Below are positions 50,293-59,563 of a DNA stretch of 64,000 bases, one piece after another. Positions within the stretch are counted from its first letter, which is position 1. Each line of letters starts with the position of its first letter. The translations under genes and the position numbers were made by a program. Source of the stretch: Paraferrimonas sedimenticola (GTDB lineage: Bacteria > Pseudomonadota > Gammaproteobacteria > Enterobacterales > Shewanellaceae); assembly GCF_002282855.1 (NCBI RefSeq), contig NZ_NRIR01000002.1:275196-339195 (forward strand). The letters run 5' to 3'. A model generated the notes under the pieces. That model did no database searches. It was not told the origin of the DNA and worked only from the letters and a program-made list of their open reading frames with translations.

Positions 50293-51684
50293 ATGGACCC
50301 AAACGCTAGAAAACTGTTCGTGCTGGATACCAATGTATTGCTGCATGAACCTCTCGCCGTGTATTCCTTCAAAGAGCACGATGTCGTAGTACCCATGACA
50401 GTTCTCGAAGAACTGGACCAGATCAAAGACCGCAAGCGCGATGTTAGCCGCGACGCACGCGTGGCGATTCGAACCCTTGAAAACTTGCTTGGGGGTGCAA
50501 CCCCAGAAGAGATAGTCGCTGGTGTGCCAATTGAAGCACGCGACAATCAGCCCGACGTCAGTGGCAGCCTTGCCATTTTCCCAGACCATCAAATTCATTC
50601 GCCCGGGCAGTCACTGCCAGGGGATCACAACGACAACCTAATCATTAACGCTGCGCTGCACTTGCAGCAGACGCTGGCACCGCGTCAGGTGGTGCTAGTG
50701 ACCAAAGACATCAACATGCGCCTAAAAGCCAAAGGCGCGGGTATGGAGCTGGTGGAGGATTACCGCACCGACCAGCTAATCGACGACATTCGCTTCTTGA
50801 CCACGGGCTTTCGTCAGTTCGAGGGTAATTTTTGGGATAAACTCGGCGAGTGCAATACCGAGATGGTGGGGCGTCACACCCACCATAAACTGCCTCGCAG
50901 TGTGCTGGCGGATGAACCTCTGTTTACCAATCAGTATTTAATCGACGAAGACAGTGATTTTTGTGCTCGAGTCGCCAAAATTGACGATGAAACCGTGGAT
51001 CTTATCGACTTTGGTCGCGAGCGTTTGATGCACCTAGATGCTTGGGGTATTCGTCCAAGGAATATTTATCAAGGAATGGCGCTGCAGGCCTTGCTCGACC
51101 CGGATATCGACATGGTAGTGCTCACCGGTCCCGCCGGTTGTGGTAAGACCCTGTTGGCCATGGCGGCCGCACTTGAAACCGTGGTGGAGCGAAATCAGTA
51201 CGAGAAAGTGATTGTGACGCGCAATACGCCAGAGATTGCCGAGTCGATTGGTTTTTTGCCTGGCACCGAAGAGGAGAAAATGGCGCCTTGGTTGGCGGCA
51301 ATTACCGACACTTTGGAAGTACTGCACAAGCACGATGAGAATCCGACCGGTAGCATGAACTACATCATGGAAAAGGCCAATGTTCAGTTTAAGTCGGTGA
51401 ACTTTATGCGCGGTCGCTCGATTCAAAATTCCTTCGTAATCTTGGACGAATGCCAAAACCTAACCGCCTCTCAAATCAAAACCATCATTACTCGTATGGG
51501 CGAGGGCAGTAAGCTGGTGTGCTCGGGCAACTTGGCGCAGATTGATTCCAACTACCTGACTGCGGTTACCTCGGGTCTGACCTATATCGTGGAGCGGTTT
51601 AAGGACTTTGAGGGCAGTGCCAATGTGTTCCTAAATGGCGTGCAACGCTCGCGACTAGCGGAGTTTGCCGAAGAGCGTCTGTAA
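50293..51684 (+). CDS. PIN-PhoH fusion ATPase (PhoH2/YlaK type)
   Basis: 463 residues from ATG 50293 with GGAGG five bases upstream; the longer frame is not needed. An N-terminal PIN nuclease domain (FVLDTNVLLHEP with Asp12; DQIKDRK) is joined to a PhoH ATPase domain: Walker A GPAGCGKT (about 279-286) and Walker B FVILDECQNLT. PIN-PhoH proteins act as RNA-unwinding ribonucleases. The upstream toxin-antitoxin-type partner reported in mycobacteria is not seen. A strong terminator follows. Confidence 0.93.
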   Translation: MDPNARKLFVLDTNVLLHEPLAVYSFKEHDVVVPMTVLEELDQIKDRKRDVSRDARVAIRTLENLLGGATPEEIVAGVPIEARDNQPDVSGSLAIFPDHQIHSPGQSLPGDHNDNLIINAALHLQQTLAPRQVVLVTKDINMRLKAKGAGMELVEDYRTDQLIDDIRFLTTGFRQFEGNFWDKLGECNTEMVGRHTHHKLPRSVLADEPLFTNQYLIDEDSDFCARVAKIDDETVDLIDFGRERLMHLDAWGIRPRNIYQGMALQALLDPDIDMVVLTGPAGCGKTLLAMAAALETVVERNQYEKVIVTRNTPEIAESIGFLPGTEEEKMAPWLAAITDTLEVLHKHDENPTGSMNYIMEKANVQFKSVNFMRGRSIQNSFVILDECQNLTASQIKTIITRMGEGSKLVCSGNLAQIDSNYLTAVTSGLTYIVERFKDFEGSANVFLNGVQRSRLAEFAEERL

Positions 51685-51705
51685 CTTAACTCAAGCCTTT
51701 TAAAA

Positions 51706-51738
51706 GACTGTGGGATCTCGCGCCCACAGTTTTTTTTG
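51706..51738 (+). terminator. Terminator after the PhoH-like gene
   Basis: CTGTGGG pairs with CCCACAG, followed by a run of eight or more T. Confidence 0.92.
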
Positions 51739-51962
51739 TACTAGTGATTGGCGTCACGGCAGCCCATTCGGACACTGGCTAACCTAGCATGGTGCAGCTT
51801 CAAATCCGATTGTTTCACACTCGATATAGGTCCTCAAAATCCGTTTGGATTTCTCGGGAACCAGCAGCAAGGGTCGCTAGAGTTAACCAATCGATTTGTC
51901 TTGTTTATGGGGCCACAGCGCCTGTTCAATCGATTGAGTTATTAGCGAGATGAAATCCCACA

Positions 51963-52592
51963 ATGAAAACCACAACAATCAAACAAGCCCTGATTTTCTC
52001 GATATTGGCTATCAGCCAATGCGCCATTTCAGTCGTTAACGCGTGCGAACCAAACAATCAGCTAGGTACTGCCAAAGTCATCGAATCCTACACCCAAATG
52101 CAGTGGGCCAAATCATTGCCGCAGACAGTTTATAGCGACTTGTCCGGAAGTCGAGTTAGCCTAGAGCAGTACAAGGGAAAGCTGGTGGTGGTGAATCTCT
52201 GGGCGAGCTGGTGTTCTTCCTGTGTTGATGAAATTCCCGAGTTGATGACGTTTGCGTCAGCTAATAAAGACAAGCCGTTTGCCATAGTTCCGATCTCAAT
52301 CGATCAAAACTCAGACTACGTCCGGTCGTTTCTCAAAAGCAAAGGCTTTGAACAATACCAGACCTGGCTTGCGCCCGAGTTTGAGGCGCAACTGGACAAG
52401 CCAACAGAGCTTGTTCCGTCAACGATCGTATTTGATGGTAAGGGTCAACTTATTGGATTTGCCGCTGGGCCAGTGGGCTGGAGTGACGAGTCGATTCAAC
52501 AGTACATAGAGGAGCTACTGGAAAAGCACGCAAAGCCTAGCGCTGAGCCGCGGCCATTGAACTTGGACAATTTCCTGTGGAAAAGTGAGTAG
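51963..52592 (+). CDS. Periplasmic TlpA/ResA-like thioredoxin
   Basis: 209 residues. A signal peptide (about 1-28) precedes a thioredoxin-fold domain with redox motif WCSSC (83-87) and the cis-Pro in LVPSTIVFD. An extra mature-N-terminal Cys (NACEP) is present. Such proteins reduce disulfides during cytochrome c or periplasmic redox maturation. It stands alone between two strong terminators, just upstream of the selenium island. The partner is not evident. Confidence 0.88.
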   Translation: MKTTTIKQALIFSILAISQCAISVVNACEPNNQLGTAKVIESYTQMQWAKSLPQTVYSDLSGSRVSLEQYKGKLVVVNLWASWCSSCVDEIPELMTFASANKDKPFAIVPISIDQNSDYVRSFLKSKGFEQYQTWLAPEFEAQLDKPTELVPSTIVFDGKGQLIGFAAGPVGWSDESIQQYIEELLEKHAKPSAEPRPLNLDNFLWKSE

Positions 52593-52666
52593 GTTGAACC
52601 TGTACTCGTCAACTCGTTACCTTCTCAACTCGTTGCAGGCCTAAGCGATAACTGACACTTAAGATC

Positions 52667-52702
52667 ACGCGCCCCAGAAACTTTTCTGGGGCGCGTTTTT
52701 TT
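52667..52702 (+). terminator. Terminator after the TlpA-like gene
   Basis: CGCGCCCCAGAA pairs perfectly with TTCTGGGGCGCG (12 bp, 4-nt loop), followed by seven T. Confidence 0.95.
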
Positions 52703-53066
52703 GCGGTGAAAGTTGGTAGTGCTTGTCCTTGCTTTGTTTCCAATTTGAATGCGAACCACCATTCACGCGGTAGGATTCATCCGGCTTCATACAAGCTCGG
52801 CACATTCCCACACAACAAAAAAATGCGCGTTCTTATTTTTTATAAGCTTTTTATATTGTTATGAACGCAGGTTGGCCTTTTTGTGAGTTAGTCCTGCAAT
52901 TATTTCAATCCATTTGTGGCTATTTTCAAAAGTAGACTTGAGTCATTCAAAGCAATATCAGTGACCCCTATAGTAAACATCAACAAACCTATTTTTCACC
53001 TTTGTAACACGGCTGCCAATCGCTATTAAAGCAGTCTGATTTAGATGCAGCCCAACAGGAGTCACA
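52703..53066. other. AT-rich leader region of the selenium-linked ABC operon
   Basis: About 360 bp with no supportable gene. It contains AT-rich tracts around 52820-52862 suited to a promoter, and a TTGA-GTCAT-TCAA dyad at 52938-52950 that resembles, with wrong spacing, an FNR site. The ACAGGAG ribosome site of the next gene ends the region. Confidence 0.5.
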
Positions 53067-53942
53067 ATGCCAGTTTTCAAATTTACCAGTATCGCCAAGC
53101 TTGGCGGAGCCTCATTACTGGCCCTAGTGCCAATGGCGTTTGCCCAAGCGGCGACCTTTACCTTTACTGCAATTCCCGACGCCGATGAGAGTCAGTTGCG
53201 CACCCGCTTTGAGAAAGTTGCCGAGTACTTGGAGCAGCAACTGGGTGTCGATGTCGAGTACGTTCCCGTTAAGTCATACTCAGCGGCGGTGACCGCGTTT
53301 AGAAATAACCAAGTTCAGTTGGCCTGGTTTGGTGGCTTATCCGGCGTGCAAGCGCGTAAGTTAGTTGAAGGTTCGCAAGCGATTGCGCAAGGCTACGAAG
53401 ACCAGTTCTTCAAAAGCTACATCATTGCGCACCACAGCGCGGATATTGATGCCTCGAAAGAGTTTCCGGATATCAGTGGCACTAGCTTTACCTTTGGCTC
53501 TAAAGGCTCGACTTCGGGTCGCTTGATGCCACAGTACTTCATTGAGAAACACCTTGAAACCACGCCTAAAAAAGCGTTCAAGCGAGTCGGTTTCTCTGGC
53601 GATCACAGTCGCACTATTGCTCAAGTCCAAGCCGGTGCCTACCAAGTCGGTGCGGTTAATTACAAAGTGTGGGAGCGCGAGCTAGAAGAGGGCAAAATTG
53701 ACCTAAACAAGGTCAAAGTGATTTGGGAGACTCCAACCTATCCCGACTATCAGTGGACCATTCGTGCCGATGTCGATGCTAAGTATGGCGAAGCTTTCAC
53801 CGGCAAGGTAAAGGCGGCATTGCTGGATATGAAAAATCCAGACTTACTCAAGAGTTTCCCGCGCTCTTCCTTTGTCGAAGCCACTAACGCTGACTACCAG
53901 CCAGTGGAAGATGTGGCCAAACAAATCGGTTTGATTGACTAA
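53067..53942 (+). CDS. PhnD-type ABC substrate-binding protein, putative selenate/oxyanion binder
   Basis: 291 residues. The signal peptide (about 1-28, ending AQAA) is followed by FTFTAIPDADESQLRTRFEK, the PhnD-type fold start, and later FTFGSKGSTSGRLMPQYF, the anion-binding loop of the phosphonate/phosphite family. A clade of this family encoded beside selenium genes is known as putative selenate-binding proteins. Here it leads an ABC operon just upstream of yedE and selD, so selenate or another Se oxyanion is the favoured ligand; phosphonate or phosphite remains possible. No C-P lyase genes are present. Confidence 0.85.
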   Translation: MPVFKFTSIAKLGGASLLALVPMAFAQAATFTFTAIPDADESQLRTRFEKVAEYLEQQLGVDVEYVPVKSYSAAVTAFRNNQVQLAWFGGLSGVQARKLVEGSQAIAQGYEDQFFKSYIIAHHSADIDASKEFPDISGTSFTFGSKGSTSGRLMPQYFIEKHLETTPKKAFKRVGFSGDHSRTIAQVQAGAYQVGAVNYKVWERELEEGKIDLNKVKVIWETPTYPDYQWTIRADVDAKYGEAFTGKVKAALLDMKNPDLLKSFPRSSFVEATNADYQPVEDVAKQIGLID

Positions 53943-54652
53943 TGCTGACTATTCGCAACCTTGATCTGTTCTACGATTGCACCGCTGCCTCCTCAGGCAG
54001 CGGCGAACGCGGGCATCAAGTCTTGTTCGACGTTAATTTGGCGATTGAGCAGGGAGACAAGGTTGCGATTATCGGCCCTTCGGGCGCCGGTAAGTCCAGC
54101 TTGCTGCACTACATACACAAGGAGCTTGAGCATCAAGCGGCGCTGTGTTCGCAAGAGCAGGGGCTGGTAGACAACCTCAGTCTTTACCACAACGTATACA
54201 TGGGCGCGTTGGCGCGGCATGGGTGGTGGTACAACCTGATAAATTTGATTCGGCCCTTTAGTAAGCATTTAACCGCGATTCAGAGTTTGTGCGACCGCTT
54301 GGAGTTGGATCAAGCACTAACCAAAAAAGTCGACACTCTGTCGGGCGGGCAAAGGCAGCGAGTGGCCTTGGCTCGCGCTGTGTATCAACGCCAACCAGTG
54401 TTCATTGGCGATGAGCCATTTTCAGCGCTTGACCCTTTGATGGCGCGCCGTTTAATTGAGCAGCTATTCCTACTGCATACCAGCGTAATCATGGTGGTGC
54501 ACGACCGCGAGCTAGCACTGAGTCACTTTGATAGAGTCATCGCGCTGAGTCGAGGGCGAGTTGTGATAGATAGCCCAAGTGACCAAGTCGATAAGTGCGA
54601 GGTAGAAGCCCTCTATCAATCGGATGTCACTCGTCTAAAAATCGCCTGCTAG
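53942..54652 (+). CDS. PhnC-type ABC transporter ATP-binding protein
   Basis: 236 residues, start overlapping the previous stop (TAATG). Walker A GPSGAGKS (45-52), Q-loop CSQEQGLVDNLS, signature LSGGQRQRVALARAV and Walker B FIGDEPFSALD are intact. The segment YHNVYMGALARHGWW is typical of PhnC-like ATPases. It energises the transporter made with its neighbours. Specificity follows the binding protein. Confidence 0.9.
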   Translation: MLTIRNLDLFYDCTAASSGSGERGHQVLFDVNLAIEQGDKVAIIGPSGAGKSSLLHYIHKELEHQAALCSQEQGLVDNLSLYHNVYMGALARHGWWYNLINLIRPFSKHLTAIQSLCDRLELDQALTKKVDTLSGGQRQRVALARAVYQRQPVFIGDEPFSALDPLMARRLIEQLFLLHTSVIMVVHDRELALSHFDRVIALSRGRVVIDSPSDQVDKCEVEALYQSDVTRLKIAC

Positions 54653-54653
54653 C

Positions 54654-54679
54654 GGATTCGATACACGGATTCGATACAC
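54654..54679 (+). repeat. Perfect tandem 13-bp repeat in the ATPase-permease spacer
   Basis: GGATTCGATACAC occurs twice in tandem (54654-54666, 54667-54679) directly after the ATPase stop codon, and a decayed third start (GGGTTTGA) follows. Confidence 0.85.
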
Positions 54680-54741
54680 GGGTTTGAGGCAGGGTCACTA
54701 ACTGTCGCTACTCCAGAAAAGACAAGACACTGAGGTAAGGC

Positions 54742-56289
54742 TTGCAACAAGTACTAAAACGCCTTTGGGGGAAGATAGCTAGGCCCGAGCACACCTCTAA
54801 CAGCATTCGCTACTGGCCTGGTCACTGGCAAAAACTCAGCTTGGTGATTTGGCTGATAGCCATTGCCTTGTTGCCTTTTAGTGACTTAGAAATCATTAGT
54901 TACGATCCTTGGACTGAGTTGCATCGCATGCTTCAGGGGTTATTGGCACCGGATTTCACTGCCACTGAATACCTGTTTGCGGCGATCCTACAAACAGTCA
55001 ACTTCGCCGTGCTTGGGGTGGCTTTTGGGCTAGTGCTTGGTGCGCCGCTAGCGCTGATCTACACCCACCCTGTGATTTCTACTTTGTGCTCGCTGACTCG
55101 AGCGGTTCACGAGCTTTTCTGGGCTTTGCTGTTCTTACAAGTGTTTGGCTTATCGCCGCTGACTGGGATTCTGGCGTTAACTTTGCCCTTTGGCGCAACA
55201 TTCGCGCGTGTCTTTAGCGATATTTTACGCCAATCGAGCGATGCGCCACTGACCAGCACACCGAGAAACAGCGATCGCTGCAGTCGATACTTGTACGCCA
55301 AAATAGCATTGGTCATGCCGCAGTTGTTGTCCTACGTGCGCTATCGGTTTGAGTGCGCTCTGCGCAGTAGCGCGGTGTTGGGCTTTATCGGTATGCCCAC
55401 CATAGGTTTTTACCTAGAAACCGCCTTTCGACAGGGGAATTACCATGAGGGTATGGCCTTGCTGATGCTGTTTATCGCCATGATTGGCGGCATTCGTTAT
55501 TGGTGTCGTCCTCGCTTAATACCTGTGTATTTGGGCTTGGCATTTTTCACTTTGGCTGAAATACCTTCACTCGATGCAGGCTTGATTGTTCGATTTCTTA
55601 CTCAAGATGTGGTGCCACCGGCGATAGCGGCTGCGTCTAGCCTGTTGGCGGTGGACTTAGGGTCTTTGGGCGCTTGGTTTAGTGAAATTGTTGTCGAGCA
55701 AGCCATACCCGGCGCGCAGGTCACTATTGTGTTGGCAATGCTTGCCTTAGCGCTTACCCATCTGTTAGCCCTAACCGGTCATGGGATCGCCAGTCGTCAA
55801 TTGTTGCCCAAGCCCTTCGCTTATTTAGGGCAGTTTGTGCTGTTAATCGGGCGCTCGGTACCCGAATACGTGATGGCCTATGCTTTCTTGATCTTATTGG
55901 GGCCGTCAATGCTTCCCGCCATTCTGGCGTTGGCCATTCACAACGGCGCTGTGGTGGCCTATTTGGCGGTGCGCCAGAGTGACAAGTTGGCCGCCAGTCA
56001 AGTTAACTTTGGACGCTGCAATCAGTTTCACTACCGAGTGCTGCCTAGCGTCTATCCCAACTTGATGGCCTTACTGTTTTACCGCTTTGAGATAATCGTG
56101 CGTGAGACCGCAGTGTTTGGCATGTTGGGGATCATGGCCTTGGGCTTTTACATCGACAGTAACTTTGCTGAGATTCGATACAGTGACGCCATCGTTCTTA
56201 TCGGTATCACCGCCTGTTTTAACGTTGTGATTGACAAGGTTTCACGACGTTATCTTTCGTCCTCTAACCAAGCGCAGCATTGTGGCTAA
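54742..56289 (+). CDS. Fused PhnE-PhnE ABC transporter permease
   Basis: 515 residues from a TTG preceded by GAGGTAAGG. Two homologous permease halves (about 1-265 and 266-515), each with around six membrane helices. The EAA-type loops are YRFECALRSSAVLGFIG in the first half and YRFEIIVRETAVFGMLG in the second. Single PhnE proteins are usually about half this length, so this is a tandem fusion. It completes the selenate/phosphonate-type transporter. It has a 90-base gap from the ATPase gene with a tandem repeat. Confidence 0.88.
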   Translation: MQQVLKRLWGKIARPEHTSNSIRYWPGHWQKLSLVIWLIAIALLPFSDLEIISYDPWTELHRMLQGLLAPDFTATEYLFAAILQTVNFAVLGVAFGLVLGAPLALIYTHPVISTLCSLTRAVHELFWALLFLQVFGLSPLTGILALTLPFGATFARVFSDILRQSSDAPLTSTPRNSDRCSRYLYAKIALVMPQLLSYVRYRFECALRSSAVLGFIGMPTIGFYLETAFRQGNYHEGMALLMLFIAMIGGIRYWCRPRLIPVYLGLAFFTLAEIPSLDAGLIVRFLTQDVVPPAIAAASSLLAVDLGSLGAWFSEIVVEQAIPGAQVTIVLAMLALALTHLLALTGHGIASRQLLPKPFAYLGQFVLLIGRSVPEYVMAYAFLILLGPSMLPAILALAIHNGAVVAYLAVRQSDKLAASQVNFGRCNQFHYRVLPSVYPNLMALLFYRFEIIVRETAVFGMLGIMALGFYIDSNFAEIRYSDAIVLIGITACFNVVIDKVSRRYLSSSNQAQHCG

Positions 56290-56756
56290 TAAATTTTGGC
56301 GGCTAGCAAACACTTTTGACTAATAAATCGTCAGCAAAATAGATTCCCCTGTAGCAATTGGTTTGCGTTAAGGCATCTTAAACCTTTGCCATAAACGTGT
56401 TTTATTCGGTTTTTATGTATTACAGCATTTGCCAATCTACATAGGTTTTTCTTAGTGTTGTCTATCGCACACTTGTCGAAGCTTAAGCATTAATTATTAA
56501 TAAATGCAGTTATTATGATTTTGAATAATGAGTGGGTTAGGGTTCGCATTTTTTACAAGTGATTGGTCATTAGCGAATTAGTATTGAGATTGCTTTTTGT
56601 TGTCCTAGTTTCTTATTTTATTCTAGGTATTAATTTTCCTTCGCTAACGCCGATTTCATTAGCTTGTTGATAGCCTAATTCGAATATCTAAGTAGTCACC
56701 AAGCGACATTGGCCTCCTCTCATCGATTTATTAATTTTAGTTTTCTGGGGATTGTT
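56290..56756. other. AT-rich intergenic region before yedE
   Basis: About 467 bp, no gene supported. It is strongly AT-rich, with -10-like hexamers such as TATGAT (about 56514) and an AT-rich dyad GCATT...AATGC at 56487-56507. It likely holds the yedE promoter and regulator sites. No clear terminator for the permease gene was found. Confidence 0.5.
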
Positions 56757-57836
56757 ATGAGTCAATTCTTTACTACAAAGAAGAGCATCATTTTAGTCGG
56801 TGCCGTCATTGGTATAATTGCGGCATTGATGCAGTTTATGGGCAACCCGCCCAACATGGGCGTGTGTGTCGCTTGTTTTGAGCGCGACATCGCCGGGGCA
56901 CTGGGTTTACACCGAGCGTCTGTGGTTCAATATTTGCGCCCAGAGATTTTTGGCATAGTACTCGGCGCCATGCTTGCCGCCTTTAGTGCCAAAGAGTTCT
57001 CCCCTCGCGCCGGCAGCGCACCCATGATCCGCTTGTTGTTGGGTGCCTTTGCCATGATTGGCGCGCTGGTCTTCTTGGGTTGTCCTTGGCGTACCCTGCT
57101 GCGGTTAGCGGGTGGCGATGGCAATGCCATCTTTGGTTTTCTCGGGCTAATTTGTGGCACCCTAATTGGCACTTACTTTATCAAGCAAGGCTTTTCGCTA
57201 GGGCGGAAACAGGTGGCTAGCCGTGCTGCAGGTCTGGCGTTCCCCTTGGTCATGTTCGGCTTGTTAGTGCTGGCTATTGTCACCCCTGAGTTTGGCAATG
57301 GCGTGGTGTTTGCCAGCGAGAAAGGTCCAGGCGCGATGCATGCACCTCTATGGCTAAGTCTTGGCGCGGGTCTTGTGATTGGCGCTCTGGCTCAGAGAAG
57401 TCGCTTTTGCACCATGGGTGCAATTCGCGACGTTTTCGTTGCCAAAGACTTTCACCTGATTTCCGGTGTTTTATCTTTGCTGTTCTTCGCTTTCATCGCC
57501 AACTTGATGCTCGGCCAGTTTAACCCAGGTTTTGAGGGGCAACCTATTGCTCATACCAATAGCTTGTGGAACTTCATTGGAATGACCTTGGCCGGTTGTG
57601 CGTTCGTGATGGCTGGCGGCTGTCCAGGGCGCCAGTTGATCAAGGCAGGCGAGGGTGATGGCGATGCGGCTACCTTCGTGATTGGAATGGTGATTGGCGC
57701 GGCTTTTGCGCACAACTTTATGCTGGCCAGTTCGCCCAAAGGCGTCACCGAATTTGCGCCTTATGCGGTGATCTTAGGCTTCATTTTCATTTTGGGATTG
57801 GCGTTCAGCGCCCGCGCCAAAATCAATCTGGATTAG
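56757..57836 (+). CDS. yedE: YedE-family putative selenium transporter
   Basis: 359 residues from ATG 56757 with GGGG six bases upstream. About nine to ten membrane helices in two sulfur-transport (YeeE/YedE) repeats. Conserved Cys motifs of the selenium-linked YedE group are visible: GVCVACFERDIAGALG (Cys37, Cys40), GCPWR, SRFCTMGAIRD and GGCPGRQL. YeeE relatives import thiosulfate; YedE members cluster with selenium genes, as here with the PLP enzyme, DUF3343 protein and selD. No yedF is present. Confidence 0.9.
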   Translation: MSQFFTTKKSIILVGAVIGIIAALMQFMGNPPNMGVCVACFERDIAGALGLHRASVVQYLRPEIFGIVLGAMLAAFSAKEFSPRAGSAPMIRLLLGAFAMIGALVFLGCPWRTLLRLAGGDGNAIFGFLGLICGTLIGTYFIKQGFSLGRKQVASRAAGLAFPLVMFGLLVLAIVTPEFGNGVVFASEKGPGAMHAPLWLSLGAGLVIGALAQRSRFCTMGAIRDVFVAKDFHLISGVLSLLFFAFIANLMLGQFNPGFEGQPIAHTNSLWNFIGMTLAGCAFVMAGGCPGRQLIKAGEGDGDAATFVIGMVIGAAFAHNFMLASSPKGVTEFAPYAVILGFIFILGLAFSARAKINLD

Positions 57837-57907
57837 CGCTGTGACGGCATGCAAGCCCTCGGGTTTGTATGCCCTACTCGTTACAGTCTAAGTAGGTGAC
57901 ACGCCCC

Positions 57908-59068
57908 ATGACCTCAGCAGCGCTTTATCTCGACAACGCCGCGACCTCGTTTCCCAAACCGGCGTCGGTGACTGACGCCGTATGTGAATACATGACGCAA
58001 GTCGGTGCCAGTTCCGGTCGCGCCTATTACCAGGGGGCGGTTGAAGCGGGCAACACTTTGTTTGAGGTTCGTGAAAAGCTAGCGAGTCTTTGCGGGGTTA
58101 GCAATCCGATGCGTGCGGTGTTTAGCGCTTCGGCCACCGACGCACTGAATACCGCAATTCTCGGGTGTATCGAGCCAGGTGATCACGTGATTACCACTAG
58201 CTTTGAGCACAACAGCACGATTCGACCTTTGATGGCGCTCAAGCAACGCGGTGATATTGAGCTGAGTATTGTTGAGGCTGACGAGCAATTCGAGCTAAGC
58301 GAGGCGAGTCTGCGAGCCTGTGTGCAATCGAATACCAAAGCGCTGGTGTTCAACTGGGCGTCCAACGTATTTGGTACCTGCGCACCGCTATCAATGTTGG
58401 CGCGCTTTGCAAAGCACCAGGGCTTGATATCCATCTGCGATGCCTCCCAGGCCATGGGTGTGGTGCCGTTAGACATGGCGACCTTGGGTCTTGATCTTGT
58501 CGCTTTTCCAGCGCACAAAGGCTTGCTCGGGCCTATGGGGTTGGGGGTGTTGATGATCAACGACAGTTTTGACATCAAGCGCCTAAAACCTTTGACCTTC
58601 GGTGGCACCGGCAGCCGCTCAGACGATATTTGTCAACCGGATTTTCTGCCGGATAAGTACGAGAGTGGCACCCACAACATGCCAGCAATCGCTGGGTTAA
58701 ACGCCGCCCTTGATGCGCTTAGCGAGTACGGTATTGAGCGAGTTTACGCGCACAAACGAGCGCTGACCGAGGCCTTTTATCTAGGCGCTAAGTCCATCGC
58801 TCGCTTGCAGACTTATGTGGATTGGGAACAGATTCAAACTGGCACCATCTCTTTTAATCTCGCGGGTGTCAGTTGCTCAGAGCTGGGTTTAGTTCTGGCA
58901 GAGCGCTATCGCATTCAAACTCGAGTTGGTTTGCATTGCTCACCGCTGGCTCATCGCAGCATGGGGACTTTTCCCGAAGGCGCGGTCCGGATCTCCTTTG
59001 GAATTTATACCACGCCAGCGTGTGTTGAACGATTAATCGCAGCGTTAAAAGAGGTAGCTGATGAGTAG
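57908..59068 (+). CDS. Cysteine desulfurase / selenocysteine lyase-like PLP enzyme (selenium-linked)
   Basis: 386 residues from ATG 57908; an in-frame GTG at 57896 is an alternative. Class V aminotransferase fold with LYLDNAATSFPKP at the N-terminus, the PLP lysine K204 in PAHKGLLGP, TFGGTGSRSDD, and a potential catalytic Cys344 in GLHCSPLAH. A subfamily of such enzymes occurs beside DUF3343, YedE and selD, and probably mobilises S or Se for selenium metabolism. The next gene overlaps by eight bases. Confidence 0.88.
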   Translation: MTSAALYLDNAATSFPKPASVTDAVCEYMTQVGASSGRAYYQGAVEAGNTLFEVREKLASLCGVSNPMRAVFSASATDALNTAILGCIEPGDHVITTSFEHNSTIRPLMALKQRGDIELSIVEADEQFELSEASLRACVQSNTKALVFNWASNVFGTCAPLSMLARFAKHQGLISICDASQAMGVVPLDMATLGLDLVAFPAHKGLLGPMGLGVLMINDSFDIKRLKPLTFGGTGSRSDDICQPDFLPDKYESGTHNMPAIAGLNAALDALSEYGIERVYAHKRALTEAFYLGAKSIARLQTYVDWEQIQTGTISFNLAGVSCSELGLVLAERYRIQTRVGLHCSPLAHRSMGTFPEGAVRISFGIYTTPACVERLIAALKEVADE

Positions 59069-59285
59069 TCATAGCGCGGTACTGTTTTTCTCCAACAACT
59101 ACGCAATTTGGACCAACAAGCTGCTGCAAAAGCATCAGCTGGATTGTCGAATCATTCCAGTGCCAAGGCATTTGTCCTCTGACTGCGGCTACTGTGTTCG
59201 CATCGATACCGCTTTGCGTGATCAGGTAGTGAGCCTGATTGAATCCAAACAAATTGAGTACGACAGGGTTGCGACACTGAGCTAG
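59061..59285 (+). CDS. DUF3343 putative Se/S carrier-like protein
   Basis: 74 residues, start overlapping the PLP enzyme gene by eight bases. It matches the DUF3343 pattern: VLFFSNNYAIWTNKLLQ, then PVPRHLSSDCGYCVRI with Cys42 and Cys45. These small proteins are thought to carry persulfide or perselenide. The overlap with a desulfurase-like gene supports a donor-carrier pair feeding SelD. Confidence 0.88.
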   Translation: MSSHSAVLFFSNNYAIWTNKLLQKHQLDCRIIPVPRHLSSDCGYCVRIDTALRDQVVSLIESKQIEYDRVATLS

Positions 59286-59289
59286 GGTC

Positions 59290-59321
59290 AATGACGACAC
59301 GGCGGCTGGTGTGTCGTCATT
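59290..59321. terminator. Long hairpin between the DUF3343 gene and focA
   Basis: AATGACGACAC pairs perfectly with GTGTCGTCATT (11 bp, 10-nt loop), five bases past the stop codon. It lacks a T run, so it is a possible terminator or mRNA-protecting element. The rest of the 59286-59563 gap shows a near-palindrome around GGTTACCAA...TTGGTACC (59438-59460) and no gene. Confidence 0.55.
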
Positions 59322-59563
59322 AGTGTCGACACAAGTCTCACAGCTCAATCTACACACTCGCGGTAAACGATAAAAAGCCAATAAAAACAGTGTTTTGAGT
59401 TTGCGAAATGGAGTTGGCATTGCTGTTGCAACCACAAGGTTACCAAGTGGAATTGGTACCGAAAAAAAAAGACGTCGATGATGCAAGTCGGCGACAACAA
59501 CGAAAATTGGCCTAGCCGCCAAAACCAAACAAAAGCCATAGATGCAACCTAAGGAGGGTGTAC

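Noticed and set aside
50136..50546. Reverse-strand ORF over the PIN-PhoH start
   Set aside because: It overlaps the conserved PIN domain codons and lacks a ribosome site.
52938..52950. FNR site before the selenate-type transporter
   Set aside because: TTGA-N5-TCAA has the wrong spacing and lacks the inner T and A of the FNR consensus.
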